From the NCBI GenBank assembly GCA_964059195.1, contig CAXKWD010000009.1:88447432-88511431 (forward strand): DNA of 64,000 nt, read 5' to 3'. Position 1 is the first letter of the stretch. Each line of letters begins with the position of its first letter. The position numbers and the translations under genes are program-made. This DNA comes from Ectobius pallidus. Taxonomy: Eukaryota > Arthropoda > Insecta > Blattodea > Ectobiidae. The notes beneath the pieces were generated by a model, which was given only the letters and a program-made list of their open reading frames with translations, was not told where the DNA came from and did not search any database. This document shows, one piece after another, positions 34,506-47,700 of the stretch.

Positions 34506-34790
34506 AATAAATGTTGTATTGAATACGCGCGATTTTGTCGATTAGACTTACATAATGAAAGAGAAGTCACGGGTAATTCGTATTGATAAAAATAAATTAT
34601 TTGGAGTTAAAGGTAAGGTAATGTTCACTCTATCGCAATCAATTTTCAGGCATATATGCCTACTTGACATTTCTTGCTGAGCAGACAAATAGCTTCTTGC
34701 CAGATTTTCCAGGCGGAGCTAGTCGAAACAGTCGGCCTCACTTGCTGTGCTGGACTCCTAACTCCAGTTCTATTCTAGCTCAATGGTGGT
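34506..34790 (+). promoter_or_regulatory. Rop upstream region, right arm of the inverted duplication
   Basis: This 285-bp stretch ends about 90 bp before the Rop start codon. It pairs, inverted, with 32310-32712. It should include part of the promoter or 5' UTR of Rop, although no TATA box is seen. Either a promoter piece was duplicated, or a repeat element borders the gene. Confidence 0.45.
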
Positions 34791-34882
34791 AACGACTGTA
34801 ACAAAGCAGAGCAGCCAACATAGGAACGACGAAATTTCGCAGGAGTAGAAACATTCTATCGTCGAAGTGACAGTCCGTCAAA
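34791..34882 (+). promoter_or_regulatory. Probable 5' UTR of Rop
   Basis: This is unique sequence directly before ATG, moderately GC-rich (cagagcagccaacataggaa, ttctatcgtcgaagtgac), with ATG context caaaATGG. No transcript start can be read from the sequence. Confidence 0.4.
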
Positions 34883-34910
34883 ATGGCGCTCAAAGCACTG
34901 GTTGGGCAAA
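34883..34910 (+). CDS. Rop: Rop exon 1
   Basis: The exon has 28 coding bases, MALKALVGQ plus the first base of Lys10, then donor GTAAGT. It is recognised by the insect Munc18 start (MALK-LVGQ) and by phase 1 agreement with exon 2. Confidence 0.93.
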
Positions 34911-37011
34911 GTAAGTTCTTAGATTATTTGAATTTATCCTAATAATTGTTTTATATTTGCTTATTACTAATACTCCGTCGTAAAAACATACTTTGTTATA
35001 TCTTGTATAAGCTTCTGTATACTTGGTTGTGTAAGGTTAACCTATAATATTTATCAGTTGCATAAGAAGGGTGTTGGTCAATGTTTGTCTTTGAAGTCCT
35101 GTCAATTTTATCATATATAAGACAAATGTAACAATATTTCGTTGACATTAGCTTCCACTTCTATGTCAAAAAGTTTAAATTGGTATGTAACTGTTTCGTT
35201 ACGCATAGAGAAGTTAAACCCACGACAGGTTTCCTCTTAACTGCCTTGACTGGTGATAAAATTCTGTTCATTTGAAACAACACGGCATACATTCTAAAAT
35301 TCCAATGCCCACTAGCATAAAGCTAGCAGAGCTTAAAATTTGAGAGAGAAAAATCGTTCGATACCGTATGACAACTGTTATTACCTGTTGAGAATTTGAC
35401 TTACAGGCCTAGTACAAATGGTTATTCATTATAAACCATTATGGGGCAACATCCTCGGTGAAGCTAGTGTTGTTTTTTTAATGATTCATGCAGTTCGTGT
35501 ATGACTAATGTTTATGCTGCCACTCACAGGTGATGACATTATTGCCGTGTACAACAATGGGATGTTGTGCTAAAGAGGATTATTTAATCGTGATAGGATT
35601 TATGCCTACCCTTGCATTTTGCAAGGGCCTGGTAATGAAACGATGTTATTAATTTGTAATAGTATATTGTCAGAATCCTAGCCTGTTGTTTTGTTTTACG
35701 TAATTATGTTAGTGCTGTTTGCATTATCGGATGATAGGCTAAAGCGTATGCGGTACAACCTTTTTATGAGAAGTTTCAGGGGTGGAGATTTTGTATTGGT
35801 ACTGCAGTCAAATCACAGTCAAACGTAAATATATTATATTGTACGTTTAAGTAAGGGACTTTTTAATGTGGTTTATTGAATCGATACTTCAGTTTGATGA
35901 TAATTTTTTTGGTAACTGGTGAATTTACGGAAGTTTGCGTTTGCCGTTATGCGGGTTGTCTAACGCCTAGGAGATCGATAACATGTCCGGCGCAGCGGTT
36001 GGCAACCCGCCAGACAGCGAAGAGTGACGTCATTTGGACGTTGCCATGGTGATCAATAATGCATCTTGTAGTCCAATGAACGAATGGCGCAGTTAGGCCT
36101 TTTGACTACGAGAAAATTAAAAATATGTCGATATCGTGTAATTGAATGGAATGACAACTTTGCAGTTGCCACTCAGTTTGAAGAAATAATAAAAAATAAT
36201 TCTAAACATCTTGACACTTAAAATACGAATTTCATTTTATTAATAAAATAAGGTCATTCTTTTGCATTGGATTCATAAAATACAAAATATTATATTTTGT
36301 TTTGACGTGACATTTTATAATTACTAGGCCTGATGATTATTTATGAATCCTAATAGGGACTATAATATTGCATAACATTTGCAATGCCTAGGAAATGCGA
36401 AAAAATAGTTTAACCCTCTGTCAGTCTCAACATAAATATGTTATTAACTCAACATAAATATGTTATTAATCAGTCACAGTGTATCATAGCAATACGTTTG
36501 TCTTGAATTAGGAAAACAATAAGTTTACTTACGCTATATGATAATTTTGGCAAGTTTTATTCAGTGGCGTAGCAAGCTTAGGTGGTGCCCGGTGCGGAAA
36601 TTTCTTGTCACCCCCCCCCCCCCCCATTTAAATTATTAAAGTATGGAACAGTTCCAAGTGTAATTTTTTGGATAGTCAAAGGTAATCCCACAAGAGTTTA
36701 AGAGTTTATCGATAGGTGCAGCTGGAACGAATTTATCTGATGTAACTCGTAAACTCAACGGATTGCGCAACTTTAGTAATAATTACTTTGTTATATAAAA
36801 ACAAAACTATGCTTCAAAATCATGGTATACTATGAATCAACCATCTATTAATCGATTCGAGTTACCATGTTGTGACCAGTGTTACCAATGGTGAATATAA
36901 GACATAGTTAACCTGATTCAGCCAATTTTGTTGGGATTAAGGAAAGACATAGCCTACATATCAAGCATATTATGCTGTACATTGTACATTGTACTGTTAA
37001 ACGACAATAAA

Positions 37012-37042
<31 letters not shown>

Positions 37043-40000
37043 CTAAAGTACGTTATAGACAGACAGATATATATATATTGTTTTCGTGAGCGACAGACTG
37101 TAGGTGTTACCGTTAATAAAGCGAACATCTAGGCCAAAATACACTCCCGAATTTGTGCAAACTTTTATTTTTTGAGTGATTTTTTATATTTTTATATTTT
37201 GTTTTCCAAGCGAAATCTCGAATTTTGGAAAGATGAATTTTGATAAAAGCACAACATTTTGTATTTATGTCAGATACCTTTCAAGATGTGAACCGAAGAT
37301 GGGAGAAAAGTTTGCCTTATTTTTATTTAAAGAAAGTTTTCTCGAAAAGGGCTCTAACGATTTTCTTTAAATTTTGCACGTGGGTTGCTTATAGAGCTAA
37401 CACTTTTATTTGAAACAATTTTTCGAAATAATTCTCTGAAGGGTAGTTATAAGCCACCCACTCTGAATACTCGCTCTTTGCAATCCGGCCTCTTGTAACG
37501 GAAAATCGTACGAAAACAAAATTTGGTATTTGGGTTAAGTACCTTTTCGGGATGTGACACGAAGATTGACGACAACTTTCTCTTATTTTTAAGGGGAGGC
37601 TAACTTTTATTTGGGCAGAGGAAGTTATGTGAATTATACATCATTTTTTATAGGTTGGTCCTAATAAATTTCATAAACAAGTAATGTAACTATTTTACGG
37701 AACTGTACTATTAATAATCTATTCTCAAATATGCGCACATCCCAGTTCAAAATCTAGAATGAAGGAGACTTTGGAGTCAACTCACATTCGAAGTTTATTT
37801 TCGTCAAAGTCACGGCTGCCGCAGCGGGTAGAATTGGTTGCGGCTCGTTGAAGTCTTATTTAAATTAATAAAACTGCAGAGACAAGCATCGACAGAAATA
37901 AACACCCCTCCCCTAACCATAATATTATTGTTCGTATCAACACAGCGGCCAGTTCAGCCGCGTTATATTACCTTTGTTGACAGAATTTAAAACTAAAAGA
38001 AGTTTCATTACGCATGTTGACTTGTAGAAAGTTGTTAAGCTTATTTAATTGTTTAAAATAATAATATTATTATCTTTAAATTCCCTTGAGCGATTTTTTA
38101 CTTACAAAGATACATTTTTATTTTGTCACCCCCGGGTGGAGGCACCCGGGGCGGCCCGCACCCCCCACACCCCCCACACCCCCCACACCCCCTTCCTACG
38201 CCACTGGTTTTATTTTCATAGTAGGCCTTTGTTTTATTAACTTACATCTCCTGTTATATAAGGAATTGATTTTATAATATTTACTAATAAAGCTAAATAA
38301 AACTAATAATATATATATACACAAACATATGTTATGTTTTGGGGAAAACTAATGGCTATTTGTATTGTATTCATTAAAAATAATAAGTCAAACATCCAAA
38401 ATATTTAGGCCTACATCACTTTTTTTTTGTTGCTAACTTGTACATATACAAACAAGTGATCATAAAATTAAGAAAATAGATTCAAAACAGATTTAAATAA
38501 TGACATGATAAATTATGTTAGGCCTACATTAGTTTAGCAGCAGCATACTTTGATTTGATTTTATTTTATTCAGTCTGTCGGAACATATTACACGTTATGG
38601 GACATGTCAATATAATTACAAATAAGAATATGAATTTACAGGGATAAGCAATATATAGCCTACAATGTAAAAATGTCTTTACAAAATATACAACATAAAC
38701 AGTAACAAATTATTATTATAATTTACAATTCAAATACAAAATTTATTATACAATTATGTAAAAGAATAAAAGTTCAAATACAAAGGTGATGAGTTATCCT
38801 GTTGTGTAATAATGTTCTGATAAATACAGAATTATTTCTTTTAGCAAGAAAAATGAACTTCTAGGAACAGAATAAATACATGTTAATGTAGTATTGAAAT
38901 AGTATGTAGGCTAATAATAATATTACAAGGTAACAGAATCAAACTTAAATGCTGAACAGCACGGGTTTCGTTATGTCATATCGAATCTCTTCCTATGCTG
39001 GGAAATGTCATCATTGCATCAATTGTTTTTCGCGGTTCGAAATGGCAAGGTCATTAATGGCACTGTTGACTGACTGTCCATTGTCAAGTTGTTCGATAAA
39101 TTGCTGTTTGGATCAGTTTCATCATCTTTTCCACTTTCCTGTGAATCAGAATTACTCATATCCTTTCTTTCCTGTGAATCAGAATTCCTCATCCTTATTT
39201 TTTCTGCTTCATTTCTGCATCTGTGTCCACTTCATCATCAAACTCTTCATCATAGAATATTTTGCACTTCATATAACTTAAATCCTTTGAGCTAAATTAT
39301 GTGCCATGTATGCGCCATAGCATTAAGTCAAGTTACACAAAAATCTCTCTATATATAAAAGGCTTTGTCCTGACTGACTGAATGACTGAATGACAGGAAT
39401 CAACGTACAGCCTAAACTATAACAGGTAGAGACTTGGAATTTTGACAGTACCTTCGTTTCATAATGTAGGTGCTCACTAAGAAAGGATTTTGAAAAATTC
39501 AGATTCTAAATGCCAAAAATCAAATGTTTTTGAGAATACTTAATCCCTTCTTACACAGAATTATCGAATCCGAATCACATTTGACATTAAAACATATTGT
39601 TACCAGCGGGCCTTGGAAAAAAAATGAAAGCAGAATAAATTTGACAAATAAGAGAAACAAATGAGAGAACTATCAATATCCACGAAAATAATGCAGTCAC
39701 ATAACTTTCTTTACCCTGGACATAGAGAAAACAATAGGAGGTATGGTAATATATATATTATTATATCACAGAATGAAATTCACGAAAATAATGCAGTCAC
39801 ATTACTTCCTCTAGCCTGGAAATAGAGAAAACAATACGAGGTAAGGTAATATGTTTTGGGAAGAGATGTATGAAAGTGATATTGTATTTCTGTTTAATTT
39901 CATTCCGAAAACGGTTTTATGGTAACCTGACAGTGAGAAACAAAATTTTCAGCCACGATAATACAATTTTATGTTACCGGAATTTCGGTTTCTTCTTATT

Positions 40001-41655
40001 AGAACCCCTCCCGGGCTTACTCTGTACTGTACAAGCGATGGGATGCAAAATTCTACATATAGCCATAAAAGCTATTTCAAACATTTTCTTAGGGGATAGT
40101 TTGAGTGTGATAAGTCGTTCTTTCTACTTCAAATTATAAATACCTAGGCCTATATAAGGACCTAGAATTTATAAATCTAAAGTCCTTCATAAGTTAATTT
40201 CCAAGTACAAAATAAGAAACCCGGGCGACGCCGGGCCTTTTAAGCTAGTCACATATAGTAGATGAAATGATGAGAACAGTTACCATTATGGTGCAAAGTA
40301 TCAATCTGATGCAAGAGGCATTAAAAACAGACAACATAATGTTAAAAGCAATAGAGTTGTACTATTCTGTAGTATGAAAAAAATGAGGAAAATATTATAC
40401 AACAAAAAAAAACGCCTGAACAATGACAATTTAAAAATTTGCAGCACTCTTATATTAATATGATACCCATGCAACCACCGGAGGATTAAATAGGCTAGCA
40501 AATTTTCCTCAGACGAACAGATGCAAAGTAAGTCTTTGTATGTGTGACAATTCCAGCACAGTACTTAGCTAGATTAGTTTCATATTTAAGTTGAATGCCA
40601 TATTTGGCACATGCCAACCAGTCTGCGAGGTTTAATGGCAATAAATTTCAAATTAAATTAAATGAAATAAGTCAGCATAGTGGTACCATTTTCTGCAATA
40701 TTTTAGGATTGTTTTAAATTGCTATACAACTGCTTGTAAGGGTATCAATATTTTTAAAGCAGTGGGTAATTGCCCAGAAACCACTGGTTTATAAAGTCTA
40801 TTAGGTAATTTTATAGATCATGTAGGTCTACATCTTGATGACTTCACCCAACATGACATCATAGCATGCTATTTAGGTCACGTGTAGATGTGCATACCAT
40901 TTAGTTATAGTGCATACCATTATATTTAGTTAACATTATTGTGACTGATACAATTTTTAGAACAAAATATTGCAAAGAAACAAAGATACCGGTACCATAT
41001 TTTACTCAAATCTCGAATGATTAAGTGGGATAGAGGACAGGGTGCGGGACAATTGATTCTGAATTGAACCCTGCTTCCTTTCAACACGTTTTGTGCTCAG
41101 TTTGAGCGTCAAAATAACACTTCAGCCCCTGTTTGGGCATACCGGCAATAGGCCAACAATAAATGTAAAGGAGTAAAAAATTACACCAATGCATTGTTAT
41201 GTAAGTGATCAATGTTACCATCGATCTATGGAATGGATTTTACTTCAATCTAATGCGCACTCCAGTTTTGAATATTACAAATGGACAAAAAAAAGGTGCA
41301 CAAAAGATTCGATTGAATATGATATGTGATTTAATGTACTATGTACTTACCATACATATTTTGATGTTGTTGAGCCATAGTTTTTCTCATAGCTCCTGGC
41401 AAAGGGCTTCTGGTGGAAGCTTGGAACCCTTGGGGGGGGGGGGGGGTTGGAAGCAAAGCCCCCAATATAGAAACAAAGATTGTCCTCTTTTAATTTTGTG
41501 TTTCAAAGATTTCCACAAACGTTTAATATGTTGTGTGTGTACTTCTGAGTTATGTACTCGTAGTTGGTCGTATTGTTCCTGTTAGTTTACTGAATCTATC
41601 TAGAATGTTCCTATATTTTTAAAAACTTTTCACATTATTATTATCATCATCATCA

Positions 41656-41711
<56 letters not shown>

Positions 41712-41715
41712 GTTA

Positions 41716-41780
<65 letters not shown>

Positions 41781-44700
41781 TCATAAACACATTTTGTTCC
41801 ATGGTGGCATGTAGAAAGCATAAAATTGTATTATTTTGATTGTGTGTTTGACTTATTGTCACTAGCCGGCGGTTGACACTTTGTAGAATAACCGTAGGAC
41901 TACCAATAACATTGCAGCACTTTTAACAACTGTCAGAGTTTTATGCATATATGTAAATTAGATGTAATAGATATCCCTTGTGACTTGAGGCTTTCCCAGT
42001 GTTGATAATATATTGTTGTTTCTCGGGCTTCCAACCGGGTGAGTTGGAGGCTTGGTTCCAAACTTTTGGCAGCAACCTCTGCTGCCATCTTCTGAGAGAA
42101 GTGAGCTGGATGGGAAAAAGCTGTTCTTATATAGGAAAAGACTGGATATATTAGAATGGGTGGTGGGCCAATAGGAAAATTAGAGAGTGGATTCATTGAA
42201 TGGAGAGTTCTGATTGGTCGGGAAGGAAAAATAGAATTTTATAATGTTGAATAAATCCACTCTCTAATTTTCCTATTGGTCCACCACCCATTCTAATATA
42301 TCCAGTCTTTTCCTATATGGGTGATTCTTCAAATACGGGAAAATTTGCGTTCCGGAGTGATATTTCCCTTCAAATTCAACTTTAAAAAAAAATTAGAATA
42401 AAAGTTTGTTTCTACTACTCCCATACTACAACTATCAGTTTGAAATGTCACTAACTTTAAATTCTGATATTCCAAAATCGAATTTAATTCAATGAAATGT
42501 CATCCACATGCCCTGTCCCAAACCTCGGTTTTGTATATTCTAATGCATTTTTCCACAAAACAAAATGTTATTTCCTTTTAAACTTTTTTCCTGTCAATGA
42601 GTATGAATGGGTGAAGAATATTAACCCCTAAAAAATAAAATGAAATAAAATTGTCACCCCACCTAATGAACATAAAGAATGTCCCAAGGGTTTTTGGTCA
42701 TCCACATGGGTGGAAAGAATGGAATTTTTTCTGCAGAAATGAGAAATTTGTAAAACTGGCAACAGTGTTAGAAAGTCAACAGGGCAGCTTGTGGTTGAAT
42801 TGTAAGGTTGAATTTTGCTTGCTTACAAACAGTTTGGGATTAACAAAGGACTTTGTATCATTTTCAAGGAAAACGTTTTTATTCCCCGTCATTAACATGG
42901 CTTCTAGAAAGTAGGCAGAAAGTGAATGTTAATTAATTTTGATTATGCACTATGATAAACCTTCCAATTCAAAGTACCTGACTGAAGTTGAGCCTACAGA
43001 GGTTTAGAAATGGCTTGCTGAGACTACTTAAACTCCTTTTTTGTCATCCACATGCCAGATTTTTGTGTCATCCACATGTCTCATGAAGGGGTATGTGAAT
43101 GACTCTCAAGTCATGTAGATGATAAATGTAGGATACTATTGTGTTTGCGGTGTCTGTGACCTGTACTTAAGATCTTAAAACTGATTAAATGAATTTCTGC
43201 TTGATTCCCCCCTCCCCCAAAACCATAAAAACACAGTCTCATTAAAATTACATTAATTCCGGAGTATGCACACAAATTTGCAAATTTGATGCAAAATCAA
43301 CTGAAGTATGCTGAGAAAAATATGAAATCATATAAAGAAAAGCAGATTGTTGCCAAAGTTAGTCATTAATGTGGCCTTCTGCCATCCACATGTACACGGA
43401 TGTCATCCACATGGCTTTAAAAAAATAAAGAAATTAAAATAAATAAAAATATAAACATTTAAGCTCTGCTGGTGTCATATTATAAACAAGTAACCCCTGA
43501 AGTATTTTTGTGATTTTTTTGAGATTTTTTAAACAAAGTAAAAAATTTGGATTTTACACACTCCAAATTTTTTCGTATTTGAAGAATCACCCATATAAGA
43601 ACAGCTTTTTCCCATCCAGCTCACTTCTCCCAGAAGATGACAGCAGAGGTTGCTGCCGAAAGCTTGGAACCAAACCTCCAACTCACCCGGTTGGAAATCC
43701 GAGAAACAATAATATAGATACCTCTTGTTTTAATTTTCTGTTATCTGATCTTAATTGCTGCCAATCATGCCATACGCTTGCACAGAGTAAGTAAGGCATT
43801 TAATTAGGTTTTTATGAGTTAATTGCCATGAAAGTGCCCATATAGATTCACTGAAATACTAGGCCTACACAGTCTGCCTAAGATTGAAATATAAATAATA
43901 AAATCAGGTAAACTGATAAAACAAAGTGCCAGATAGAGTTAATAGGCCATTGGATATTTCAGAAACAAAATAATGAGTTTGACATGGTTTCTTGAGAAAG
44001 TCTGATCAGCATATGTGAAGGAATGAGTGGGCTAAGTAGAATATTAACAGAAGAGAATTCACAACAAATTTCTACCAAGCAAGGTTGCCAAGATGGTAAC
44101 GTCTTGGACTCACATTCGGAAGGTTCCAGGCGAGCCAATTTTACATGGGTTTTTTCATGGTTTCCCCATTTGTAAAGCAAATGCTGAATTGAATATTTAG
44201 CATACTTACCATGACTCATCCTCGCTATTTCATTATGTATCAGATTCATTGAAATTAATAAAGTAAAGTGATCCCTATATAGGCTGTGGAGACCCTTAGG
44301 GTTTCAGGAGGTTGAGGCTCCCAGATTTTTAGATATTCTGCACACGAAGGTGGTAAGGTTGGCAGCCTTACGCATCGGCTGTCTTTACCCCCAGGATTGC
44401 TCCTGGTACTCATTTCTGTTAGAGGCTGAGAACACCCCAGGGCCATAGTGCCACCAGAAGGATTAGGCCAATTAAAAAATCCCAATGACCTCATCGGGGA
44501 TCGAACCCACGACCTTCCGATTTGTAGAGCAGTGCCTCAACCACTACATCACAGCGTACCCCCATTGAAATTTACTGACACCATAAAACACACCGACAAT
44601 AGAAATTAGTTGATCATCAATAGTTAAATGGCCTTCTGGTGTACACACAGAACCTGTACTCCTGATATGGCCTCGATGCTCAAAGGAGTAAAAATAAAGC

Positions 44701-47700
44701 TGAAAAACAAACAAACAAATTCCTCCCATCAACACTCCTTTATTTTTGCCAAAACATCTGAAGGCGTACAAATAGGGAGTCATTTGTCTTCATTTCCCAA
44801 CAGCATATTCAGTTCTAGATCAGTTTATGAAAATTGGCTATTTAAAAAGCCTTTGATCATTAATTGGTAATTCACAGCAACCTGCATTATGCTTTATTAG
44901 TTTTATAATTATGATTTATATCTTTGATGATAACACTTTATGCTTTTTTATAACGTATTTCTTTCATGAAATAAACTTCAGTACAGTGTCTTGAATTTTT
45001 TTTTTTTTGTGATAGTAAAGTAAGCCTGTCTTACAAAAATAATATTGTTGTACAAGAACACATTACAATAGAGAAAAATGCTAAATAATGAATATCTGTC
45101 CACTGCCGTCGGTGAGTTGATAGCGAGGTGTAAAGTTACCTTCCTAGGTCAGGACTGGGTGTTGTGACCTCATTCCCATCCCACGAAAGGAACTGGCCAC
45201 CCTACGTGTTATCATCCGGCCTAGTGTCCCTTGGTTGGGCCGTGGGCCTCCCCCCCATGGTTCTGTCCCAGGGCAGGACCAGCCTCTGGGCTGAACCAGT
45301 ATTGAGGTTTCAAGGTTGACGAAAGAAACAAGTATGTAGGCCTACCATTAAAAAATTAATATGCTATCTCCAGTTTACCAAACTTTTTATATACCGGTAA
45401 TATTCTCCTTATAGCATCACAAATATTAAATGAATAAATAATTACTCTGACTAATCAATAGATTTAGATGGTATTCAAAGTTTAGACAGAGTGTCCAAGG
45501 TCTTTTGCTATCTGAATACGTGTTCCGACATGTGATCAATACTTAGAATTTTCAATTTTTCTTGCAAACAAATGGGTTTTCTATTGTTTTTCTTCAACTC
45601 CATATGAATAACTACGGTATAATAAAAAGCAGTTAATCTCGCCCGCACAGAAGAAACCAACTTCACCTGGATTGACATAAATAGCAACTGATCCCGCGTC
45701 TAAGAGGGTTGACAATATAATGGAAAATTTAGTTAAGTGAAAGCAGTTCTTCATCGAAAATTATTGTGCCAATGAGGAAAATATGTAAATGGCAGGAAAT
45801 ACAACTTTTTAAAAGTTGTTGGTATAGGATAAAGAATGGGACCAGCGGAAAATGATGTAAATGGCAGGAACATAAAAAAGGGGTTTTACTGTACTAAATT
45901 TCATAAAAATCTGATAAGTATATAATGGCTTGGAATGCATGTAAATACTGATATCATACAACTCTGAACAAAGGAATAAAACATGCTAATACAAAAATCC
46001 TTTAACAGTAATATTAAATAGGATGCCATAAGAAAAATGATAAAAAATTGCAAAATAATTTTATTTTCTATTTTCAGTGCATTTCTTTCATTCATAAAGA
46101 ATTCAGTAGTAGTTGCTTTCAAAATAAAATGAATTAAGTTGTTTGTACCTCTATTTGAATTTAACTAAAATTTAAACTTATTATTTTAAGAAAGTCAACA
46201 TTGTCATTACCAGGTCTGAAAATTGAATAAATTTGTTAATTATTTTCAATAATAATGCTGCATAGGATTGGTCCCTCCTGTTTAATTAAATAATTATGTT
46301 CCCAAATAGTAATATTATTTTATGTTATGTTTGATTTGACAACATTCTAGTGTTGGGTTAAGTCAATCTTAACAGCTATATTTGAATTCTCTATAAATGG
46401 TGCCAGAAGTTGAGAAATGCAGGCAATAGACAACCACATCAAGTTTCTCTGACATGTTACGAATGCTAAATAGTACCCTTTTAGTGCTTCTACACACATG
46501 AAGTCCGTAATCAGGTTCATCTGACACTCAGTGTAGCATGTCCCTGTCTGATGACCATGGCAGCAGTCCAAGATCACATGTTTCCAACCTGGTTTTAAGG
46601 AATCGCTCAGACAAAATGCTGCCTCCTCCCCTCTCCTCTTCTCTTCTCCACTCTCCTGTCTCTCTCTCTTCTCTTTTATCCTTCCTCTCCTATCTCTGCT
46701 CCTCTCTCCTTTCATCTTGTTTCCTTTCCTTTCCTTTCTTTCTCTCTTCATCACTGAAAACAACTCTATCACAAAACTTAATCTCTTCCATAAGCTCTTG
46801 ATATTGTGTACAAAACTCAAAGGTATGTACAACGTGCCTGTAAGCAATCAAATGTTTTTATGGAACAAAAGGACAACCTGTTACCTTCCCTTTGAAAAGG
46901 CATTCCTTATCTTGAAACTGCTATCATCGATGAATGAAATTGGAGCAGGGTGGACCATATTGAACATTGTCCTAGAGTATCAGGAACTCTTGTGACATTG
47001 ACTTGAATGAAATTTCAGGATGGCATATGTTTTCTCATTGTTTGTTGCCATCTTAAAACTGCAGTGGTTACATGGCTGCAGGTGGAAATGCATACCTGTT
47101 GGGCAATACAAATGAAACTAAGAGATACGAGGGGTGTTCCATATTGATTTACACTTTATTTTTTGCACACCCACTAAGAACCTCTATGCCTTGGCAGGTA
47201 TATCCACTTTCTCAACATGGTCTCCATTAAGCTGTAGATACTTGCACCATTGATGTGGCAACTTCTCTAGGCCCTCCTCGAAACACTTTGTTGGAGTCTG
47301 TCGCACCCACCTCAGGACAGTTCCTGGAAGTCAGCAAAATGATAAGAGGAAGTCTGTGCAAAGGTCAGGAGAGTGGGTGTGGCAGCACTTGGAACCCCAT
47401 CTTAGTTGGTCTATGGCTCTAGCTAGTCAATGAGGATGATTCCATCCTTGCCCCAAAAGACTGGCTATTTGTCTGCTGAGGGCACTGTATGGAACTTCTT
47501 CAGCGGGGGACTGCCTTTATGCATCCACTGCATTGATTGGGTTTTGGTTCTGATTACCACCTGTTTGAGGCTATGAAGAAACCTCTACATGGACATCATT
47601 TCGCCGACTTCAGAAGCTGTCCTGAGGTTTGTGCGGCAGACTCTAACGCTCAATGGAGGCTATGTTGAGAAAGTGGATATATCGACTGAGATATAGAGGT

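Noticed and set aside
41630..41821. 63-codon poly-isoleucine frame
   Set aside because: It is the translation of the ATT microsatellite.
46347..46847. 166-codon minus-strand open frame
   Set aside because: It is the complement of the polypyrimidine tract; the Arg/Glu/Lys-rich stretch is low complexity and there is no domain.
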